Source: Lineus longissimus (taxonomy: Eukaryota > Nemertea > Pilidiophora > Heteronemertea > Lineidae). Taken from it: a stretch of DNA of 64,000 bases. The translations under genes and the position numbers were made by a program. Shown here one piece after another: positions 57,557 to 64,000 of this stretch. Within the stretch, counting starts at the first letter, position 1, and every line of letters begins with the position of its first letter. The stretch covers positions 13,210,599 through 13,274,598 of the forward strand of contig NC_088309.1 of NCBI RefSeq assembly GCF_910592395.1. The letters run 5' to 3'. The notes beneath the pieces were generated by a model. That model did no database searches and was not told where the DNA came from. It worked only from the letters and a program-made list of their open reading frames with translations.

Positions 57557-58128
57557 GATTTCTTATCTGAGCATAGGCCAAGAGGCCCATTATGCATGAG
57601 CAATGAGTGGTTTGATCCAACTCAATATCCATGCACATGCTCTTGACTTCAATGAGTTGTCCTGATTGGGAAGGTTCAAAACTCTGTTGCTGTCATTTTT
57701 ATTTTATCGGAAATATTAAAAGACAAGTCAAAGGTCGAGGATACTAGTGCTTATGTCATTATTTTCCTCTTGATAAGTTTCGTACAAGTGCGGCAATGTT
57801 AGGCTGAAGATAAGACAAAACTCAGTTAAGTTTGGAGCAAATAATATAACCTTTCAAATTTCTCTAGCTCGAGTCGTTATTCCTATTTTGCCCTTAGAGA
57901 TGGCACTTGACTGGTCCTTCTCCCGGGTCGACACAAAGTTTTTGTCCACTCTAAGTAGAGTAAACAAGAGGCCTGGCGGCCTGAATAGCTACGCTGACGG
58001 AATTTAAGAGCAAGGAATGAGATGAATGACAAGAAAATGTAGCAAGTTGTATATGCGAGTACCAGAATGTAGGTTTATGGTAGATAGGGAGATGTGGACA
58101 GACTAGATGGAATCAAGCTTAGACAAAT
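57557..58128. other. No gene; family-2 Helentron-like 5' end at 57963
   Basis: AACAAGAGGCCTGGCGGCCT (57964-57983), then GAATAGCTACGCTGAC. The rest is unassigned. Confidence 0.4.
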
Positions 58129-58278
58129 GGGGCCAAATTCATGAAGGGCTTTCAGCTTAAAACAGCGTTTAACTACTGAATAGACAGATTCAGGTCCTTC
58201 ATGTAAATCTCCACAGAATATGAATAGGCCCTATAACTAATCAGGAAGAAGTTACACACGTCTAATGAATTTGGCCCC
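58129..58278. mobile_element. 150-bp MITE with GGGGCCAAATTCAT ends
   Basis: GGGGCCAAATTCAT at 58129 is inverted as ATGAATTTGGCCCC at 58265-58278. No target duplication was fixed. Confidence 0.65.
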
Positions 58279-58778
58279 TAGGGTGGATGACAGTTGTGAA
58301 GGTTTTATTTCAACTGCAGTGAATGAAGTAGTTGGGGGTTCTTTTGTCACATCTGCTCTTCAATACCTTCAGTGCCTTTGCTCCAACTGTGTTTAAGCAG
58401 TAGCGCAAAACTGCTCTTTCAATACCTTTAGTTTGATACCATTAAAGCGACTGCCTTCCTCTAACGGTGTTCAAGTTGTTTAGTGAGTCATAAAAGTATA
58501 TCAGGGTAAACCTACTCTTAAACACTTTTAGTTTGATATCAAACACGGATGACACCTTTCGCTGTAACCGTCTCCAAGTAGGTCAGTTGGTAATGAAAAT
58601 GGGTTAGCACACACCTACTGTTCATTATCTTAAGTTCGATACCAAACACGGCTACTTTAGCTATAACAGTCTTAAAGCAGGGCAGAAGGTCATAAAAGTA
58701 TAAATGTCAGTGCAAATCTCTCCTTAATTACCTTGAGTTTAGATTAGTTCTTGTGACACTGCCCTATTCCCTCCCATA
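58279..58778. other. No gene; degenerate repeats
   Basis: Recurring AGTTTGATACC/AAACACGG words about every 90-120 bp (58432, 58528, 58629) suggest an old tandem array. Confidence 0.35.
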
Positions 58779-59130
58779 AGGCTACAATGCAGTCTCTAGA
58801 TTGTGACATGAGGCATGATGCCGTCTCTAGTATCACCCTCTCTACTCTCAGGCTACAATGCAGTATCTTACTTGAATGTGACATGAGGCATGATGCCGTC
58901 TCTTTCATCACCCGCTTCTCTTATATCAATCAGGCTACCACGAAGTCTTACTCGACTGTGACATCAGGCATGATAACGTCTTATACATCACGCTCTTCTC
59001 TTATATCGATCAGGCTACAATGTGGTCACTTACTTGATTGTGACATCACCCTCTTGTCTCATATCATTCAGGCGACAATGCAGTCTCTTACTTGATTGTG
59101 ACATGAGGCATGATGACGTCTCTTACATCA
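58779..59130 (+). repeat. Minisatellite, unit about 78 bp, nearly five copies
   Basis: Units start at about 58779, 58851, 58931, 59010 and 59069 with AGGCTACAATGCAGT. They continue TTGTGACATGAGGCATGATG, CGTCTCT.ACATCACC and CTCTTATATCA. The fourth unit lacks about 20 bp. Confidence 0.75.
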
Positions 59131-59785
59131 CCATACCCCTTGCCTGACCTCTTCTGAAAAGGTGCTCGACTTTCAGTTGCAAGTTGCGGGAAATTTTCAT
59201 GCAAAAATAATTTGGTTTCCTGGTATCAAATGATCAGACGCAGTGCCGTCTTTACACTGGCAGATAAACTAAACATAAAGGACTCCAATTGCGCCGTGGA
59301 TAATTTATTTTCTGATGCATTACCCTCTCTCTCGTCCCAGGGTCGAGAGCGACAGTAAAAGGGGTAGGAGTTTTAACTTGACCAAAGGTCGAGCATGACA
59401 CTAGTATAAGGGTTAAAGGTTGCAAGTTCAAGAGTTTAGGTTTAAATGGTAACTAGTGTCAAATTTCACCATATAATGTTTTAGCTGTTTTTGACAAATG
59501 ACTACGTCACTTTCTCATCAATCGGTAAGGTTTTCGAATCGAAATGCACATTTTCAAGATATTGATGGTTTTAATCCCGCCCGGACGGCTCGGTTCGGTG
59601 CCGTTGAAATAACGCTACGCCGACGACATTTTCGTTAATGACGTCACAACATGAACATTTTCGCGGTCGCGGTGGTTTACATTCCCGTGAAAAAAAAAAT
59701 CTCATTCGTTTATTTACAACTGCCATTGACCACTGACATTCCATCCTGTCCTTACACAATATATACACGATAAGAACTGAAGATT
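59131..59785 (+). promoter_or_regulatory. Possible promoter region with CRE site
   Basis: A perfect cAMP response element TGACGTCA lies at 59639-59646 in a GC-rich stretch, 140 bp before an ATG at 59786. Other parts of this stretch hold nothing recognised. Confidence 0.3.
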
Positions 59786-60094
59786 ATGGAGAAGAAGAAG
59801 AAAAGGGTTATCAGGTGGCGTTGCAACACCAGCAAAACTGAAGGTGTTGGGGTTTTCCGCTGGCCTGACCCTATCAAAGAACTAGGCCGTCACCATGAAG
59901 TTCGAGTCAACAGGTCACCAGCCGGTGGTTCATCTTCTCCCGATGCTCCGCCGGAACACAACTTCGAGAACCAACTCCAAATTCGTCTGCCGTTGGGGGT
60001 CTTCAAGCACCTTTGGAAAAAATCTCGAAGTAACGAAGTAAGGGAAGGGACGGTCCCTCCCCCCAAGTCCACAGTCCTAGTCATTTTATCATAA
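59786..60094 (+). CDS. Possible small protein or first exon, unidentified
   Basis: A 102-codon frame starting MEKKKKRVIRWRC, with NTSKTEGVGVFRWPDPIKEL, which recalls the middle of a THAP-type zinc finger, though the second Cys pair is not seen. The second half is Ser/Pro-rich. It could be the first exon of a larger gene, with the tail only read-through. Confidence 0.3.
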   Translation: MEKKKKRVIRWRCNTSKTEGVGVFRWPDPIKELGRHHEVRVNRSPAGGSSSPDAPPEHNFENQLQIRLPLGVFKHLWKKSRSNEVREGTVPPPKSTVLVILS

Positions 60095-61020
60095 ATTTCC
60101 TAAGTCCAACAAGGAAATTCCATCGCTGACGTCATAATAATGGTATTCCTAAAACAATTTTTAGACCTCATTTAATATTCATTAGATTTTCCTGAGCGTA
60201 TGCGAACTACTGCGGATAAAGCTTCTTCCTAGAGCGAATAGGAAAATATTCGACGGTCTGACTTGTTCATATTGTGACGTCATGAGGTCACGTGACTTAG
60301 TGCTGGTTTTTCAAAACGTCTTTGGCAGTTGGCCAGTCTGACGCGATTAAAACATCGATTTTATAATAAATCTAATCAAAAATGGAAAATTTGAGCTTTA
60401 CATTTGTGATCAACAATAAAAAACGGACGTATTTCCGCAAAGTTGTAAATCACATCATAGTATCACTTTAATAGGCAAGCTTTGTTTTTTAATATAATAA
60501 TAAATAAAAATTCAGAGATGCCTATTCAATTTCAAGGCTTCTTTATTTAATCAACTTGTATAATACAGTAAAACAAGACCAAACGTGAAGGACAAATCAG
60601 CTAAGATACAGCGTCTTCTTTCCCGATCCTGTCAATCTCATGGCTGACTGGTTGATTGGTTTCGTGTCACCAGTTCCACAGCATGCACAGCAACACCACT
60701 TTGCCAGTGGAGACCACCGGAATGACTCTTAGATAGTAGACTGCATCATCCTGTAAACATGAGAAAAAAATCACTTTGTTACTTTGTAAAAAAACACCAT
60801 CAAAATAAGATATTTATTATCAACATTCCCGATTATGTTACAAAAACAATGAGTAGTCTGTGCTGATACCGTGAAAACCGTGAGAGGATACACAACCGTG
60901 TATGGCTTACTGTTCATGTTGGTGATAAGGTAAAACATAAATGTACAAAAAAAGATCAAAACTTTTGTGAAAAACTAGTGAACTGGTGGAGGGGGGGGGG
61001 ATAAAATAAAGTTAATAAAT
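60095..61020. other. No gene; CRE-like sites
   Basis: CTGACGTCATAA (60127-60138) and GTGACGTCATGAGG (60275-60288) are CRE-like. No exon was seen. Confidence 0.3.
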
Positions 61021-61400
61021 TTGAAAAAGTTTACCCTTATTTACTAACGTTCACCTTGGTAGAGTTTGGACACATGGCTTGCAATGCAAGCTTTACTTCC
61101 CTGCACATATGTTGCAGTGTATTGCATTTGTTCATGTACCGGTATCGGGTATGTAACTGTTATGTATGGTAAATAATGTAGGCCCAGTTCATGCAGCTCC
61201 TCACGGTTTTCGTATCAGGATAGACTGAGAGTGAGAACGGCAGTTTTATTGTTTGTTAAAAATACCTCGCAATTCCAGCAGACTACTTCGTCGCTATTAT
61301 TTGTGTACTCTGACGAGTGTAACTGTCAAAGGTGTACGATATCATTGTTATTTTGACAAGAAGCATGAGAAAATGTCAACTTCTAGCGTTTGGGTTTGTT
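61021..61400 (+). repeat. Dispersed repeat R, copy 2
   Basis: Inverse counterpart of 21062-21460, differing by scattered substitutions and small indels. Confidence 0.65.
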
Positions 61401-62156
61401 TTGATTACGTCGATGTTTATAAATACAAAGAGGCTATTCTTATAACAAAGTTTTGTCTGGATTTGAAAGTCATTCTCCTGTAGTTGTTATATCTATGTGT
61501 AATAGATAATTGTGAAGTATTACGATTATTTCATTCTGATGATTGAGAAGAATTTTTTTGCAACACCGTTTTGTGTATAAAATGTACTATGGCGTTCATG
61601 TGTGTTTTGATCTTCGACTTCGACTCAATGACTGAACAAATTTAACGAGACAGAAAGCCAAAAACGGTAACACTTCTTATGTAAACAAGCTACAGGAGTC
61701 ATTCTATACTATGACTTTTCAAATAACAGTTGTCATGGCCAATTGTACCTTGCAAATCAAAAGAAAATACAGAGAAAACTCACCCTGGTTTTCTGTCAAA
61801 ACGTCTACCGTACGTAGATGAACCGAGCGCTTGAATCTGGGTTTCTCTACGTGTCTTTTATCGGCAATATTAATAAGAATTAGACAAAATAACCCCACAA
61901 AACGACATGTTGACATTGAGAGTCAAAATATAGGGAAAGACCACTTTCTAACTGCTCGTTATGAAAAATTTAGATTGGAACTATGTTTTGAAGTGAACGT
62001 ACACACTCTATATACATTCGCAAAATAGCCATCACTTTATCAGCCTCGGCTGCAATGCCTCAGGGCACTGCCTTATGTGTAGAGTGTTCAGTACATTACA
62101 GAGACAGGTAGGATCAAGGCCGTTTTGCGACTTTTGACCAGACGACAATTTCCAAC
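61401..62156. other. No recognisable gene
   Basis: AT-rich; nothing supported. Confidence 0.35.
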
Positions 62157-62160
62157 TTAA

Positions 62161-62870
62161 CCCTTTCGCTGCGGATGTACGCATTTTTGGGACCAAAAAA
62201 AATTTCCGATCTGTGCGGATGTACGCAGAACTGTGACTTGGGAGAGACCTGAATCAGACGATGTTTTCAATAGCAAATTAGTACAGGAACTTGTCGCTAG
62301 GTGTCCTGCCATGTTGTTTACCGCTAGAACTTCCGATTTCTAGGTGAAAACTTCGGTGTTTTTATTCAAAGTTTAGGCGATATTTTGAGTCCAAAGTTTT
62401 GTAAACAAATTTAAATGCCCAAGTCACGTGTTCGACGAATTGCAGAATCAATAATTGATGAAATAGTGAATTCGAGGCGTTAGAAGACGAGTCTGATTAG
62501 TGATTATGATTCTGAACATAATGCCGATGTACACAGCGTGCATAGGGATTGAAAGTGTGCATGATTCAGGGTCCGAGGGGGATGATAGTGATAGCCTGGG
62601 TCAAGATGAAAAATGGTGTTTTTCTCCTCGTTGATTAATACTAATTAGCGTTATTTAGTTAATTAACATAATTTCAGGTGATTGACAAATGCATAATTTG
62701 AAAGTCCATGCTGTCCCTAACAATCTTTTCCAATAGTCCTAAGCTCTATCTCTTCTCCTTCAGGCTGTATATTGGCCTCAAAGTTACCTATGTTAAAATT
62801 GGCTTTTACAGTATTTTGGGGGCAGCAAGGAATCAATATTGAAATAATTTTGAGCGGCGCAGCGAAAGGG
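62161..62870 (+). mobile_element. piggyBac-like MITE
   Basis: TTAA lies on both sides (62157-62160 and 62871-62874), with ends CCCTTTCGCTGCG / CGCAGCGAAAGGG. Two sub-terminal copies of GCGGATGTACGCA lie at 62171-62183 and 62215-62227. A decayed coding start (MPKSRVRRIAESIIDEIVNS, about 62415-62474) is all that is left of the transposase. Confidence 0.78.
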
Positions 62871-62874
62871 TTAA

Positions 62875-63317
62875 AATCTGCCAATTACTGCCAATTACGG
62901 GGCGCTTAGTTTTTCTGCTGTGAATAGCTATAATCTTATCGAAACAAAGAGTTCAAAATATTGGTATCCTGGCACATTTTCTGGCCCAGCTACAGCAAAT
63001 TCGGATGAAAATGCAACTATTTTGCTGGAATTTCTTTCGGCCAGCTCCAGTTCAAACCATAAGCTACGGTGCAAAGCCAGCGTAGCGAACAGACGTAGTT
63101 CATTACCGCCCTATGCATATTTTCCATGGTACAGGCAAGCTCCGCTGGAAGCCAGCGTAGCTAAAAAATAGTAGGCCTACTAGTAATTATCATAGCAAAA
63201 GAATATGTCATGAGTTTATTTGGGTCAATTTTCCCCCTTTGTAATGTGAGTTTCACACCTCCCAATGTTATCATTCAGGGTGGTAACTCAACTGCCTGGG
63301 CCAAGATACCGCATAGG
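62875..63317. other. No supported gene
   Basis: A plus-strand open frame at 62920-63171 has no splice or family support. Short GAAGCCAGCGTAGC-like repeats occur near 63075 and 63149. Confidence 0.3.
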
Positions 63318-63435
63318 GAGCGTCCATTAAGTACGTACGCAAGAAAATGCCAATTTTGAGACCCCCCTCCCCCCTGTATGCACCTTGTACGCATTGCCTC
63401 ATACCCCCCCCCCTCCCCCTGCACGGGTACGCCTA
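63318..63435 (+). repeat. Short GCGTCCATTAAGTACGTACGC-type repeat
   Basis: GCGTCCATTAAGTACGTACG is followed by C-rich runs (CCCCCCTCCCCCC) and two TACGC words (63389, 63427). It resembles a small dispersed element by its iterated TACGCA words; the family is not known to me. Confidence 0.35.
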
Positions 63436-63639
63436 TAGAACCTTGAATTCCCGAGCAGACGAACAGACATAGTACCTGATTTTGCTACATTGTGGCGCCA
63501 CAATCGGATTGGCAAGTCAACTGCGCAATTTTTCTCCGAAAATTGCTAAAACATTGTAGTCAGGTAACATACGAACACAGAAGCGTATGAGTTCACACAT
63601 CTTGTGAAGAACAAGTATGATTGTCCAAATAAGAATAAG

Positions 63640-64000
63640 ATGAAACGGCCAGGGGCCATTGTGCTCACCGTAAGTATTTTTAGTAGACAGTTACAGAAAG
63701 TGCTACAGTATGACAATGGTGAATACATTTTTAACTTTGACCTCAGTGACCCTGACAGGTAGGTCAAATAACAAACCAGGGTGATATGTGATGTAGACAC
63801 ATCCACCTGACCATAACAATTTCATCACTCGTTACACTACAGCAATCGGCAAAAAACGATTTCCAAGATGGCCGCCTAATTAAATCTATGGCACCAAATA
63901 AATAAAAAAATGAAGAAAATGTAAGATAGAACTCAGAAAAGAAAAAAGGAAAAGATGAAAAATAAAAATATTTTTGGCTGTCCTTGACCGGGGTTTGAAC
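63640..64000 (+). mobile_element. Helentron-like element, copy K, cut by the window end
   Basis: The 5' end is ATGAAACGGCCAGGGGCC then ATTGTGCTCACCG. One half-site block (TTGACCTCAGTGACCCTGAC, near 63736) and CCAAGATGGCCGCC (63863) follow, then an A-rich stretch and a B-box-like GGGTTTGAAC at the edge, as in copies near 25100 and 49150. Confidence 0.55.

Noticed and set aside
59786-60094. A complete THAP transcription factor
   Set aside because: Only a short stretch resembles a THAP finger and the Cys/His set is incomplete; kept as an unidentified low-confidence frame.

Overview
This is eukaryotic nuclear DNA from an animal. Spliced genes have GT-AG introns, bacterial operon structure is absent, and most of the window is old, nested transposable elements. 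The range of elements (Helentron-like, piggyBac, Harbinger, DIRS, Ty3/gypsy, several non-LTR families, foldback elements) and the frequent GTAGGCCTA-type words suggest a marine invertebrate, perhaps a deuterostome such as an echinoderm or hemichordate. That placement is inference. No rRNA, CRISPR or intact tRNA gene was seen.

Host genes are sparse. Three can be supported from splice sites with matching phases: (1) a minus-strand cysteine-rich gene of unknown identity (exons 2130-3305); (2) a plus-strand bromodomain protein, seven exons from an ATG at 13898 to 16816, 3' end not found; (3) the last two exons of a minus-strand DRG1-like GTPase gene (49644-50135), carrying the TGS-domain C-terminus. 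A possible terminal exon at 32833-33077, a zinc-finger exon at 21762-21869 and an ORF behind a CRE-like site at 59786 are weaker.

The dominant feature is a family of non-autonomous Helentron-like (HINE/DINE-1-type) elements. Four closely related copies (3325, 8052, 35865, 55015) and about ten diverged ones share: a 5' end with a micro-palindrome followed by GTGCTCACC; internal units of about 301 bp; a (GAC)n tract near the 3' end; and a 3' hairpin whose arm matches the 5' sub-terminal repeat, ending GAGCTAAAA. Most internal units carry a nuclear-receptor-like half-site cluster and a CTCF-core-like palindrome, so these elements may spread regularly spaced regulatory sites.

Layout: 0-7 kb, piggyBac end, cysteine-rich gene, Helentron copy, MITEs. 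7-14 kb, a foldback element, a CR1-like pseudogene split by a Helentron and a MITE, and a broken gypsy element. 14-24 kb, bromodomain gene, then a two-gene Harbinger element (transposase plus Myb-like gene cut by a Helentron) and a Harbinger deletion derivative. 24-32 kb, diverged Helentrons and YY1-like tandem arrays. 32-45 kb, a 147-bp duplication, a MITE, a piggyBac deletion derivative, a third good Helentron, and a piggyBac transposase fused to a DIRS element. 45-52 kb, Helentrons nested in another element, and the DRG1 end. 52-57 kb, a three-level nest: Helentron, then non-LTR retrotransposon, then Helentron. 57-64 kb, MITEs, a minisatellite, a piggyBac MITE and the start of another Helentron.
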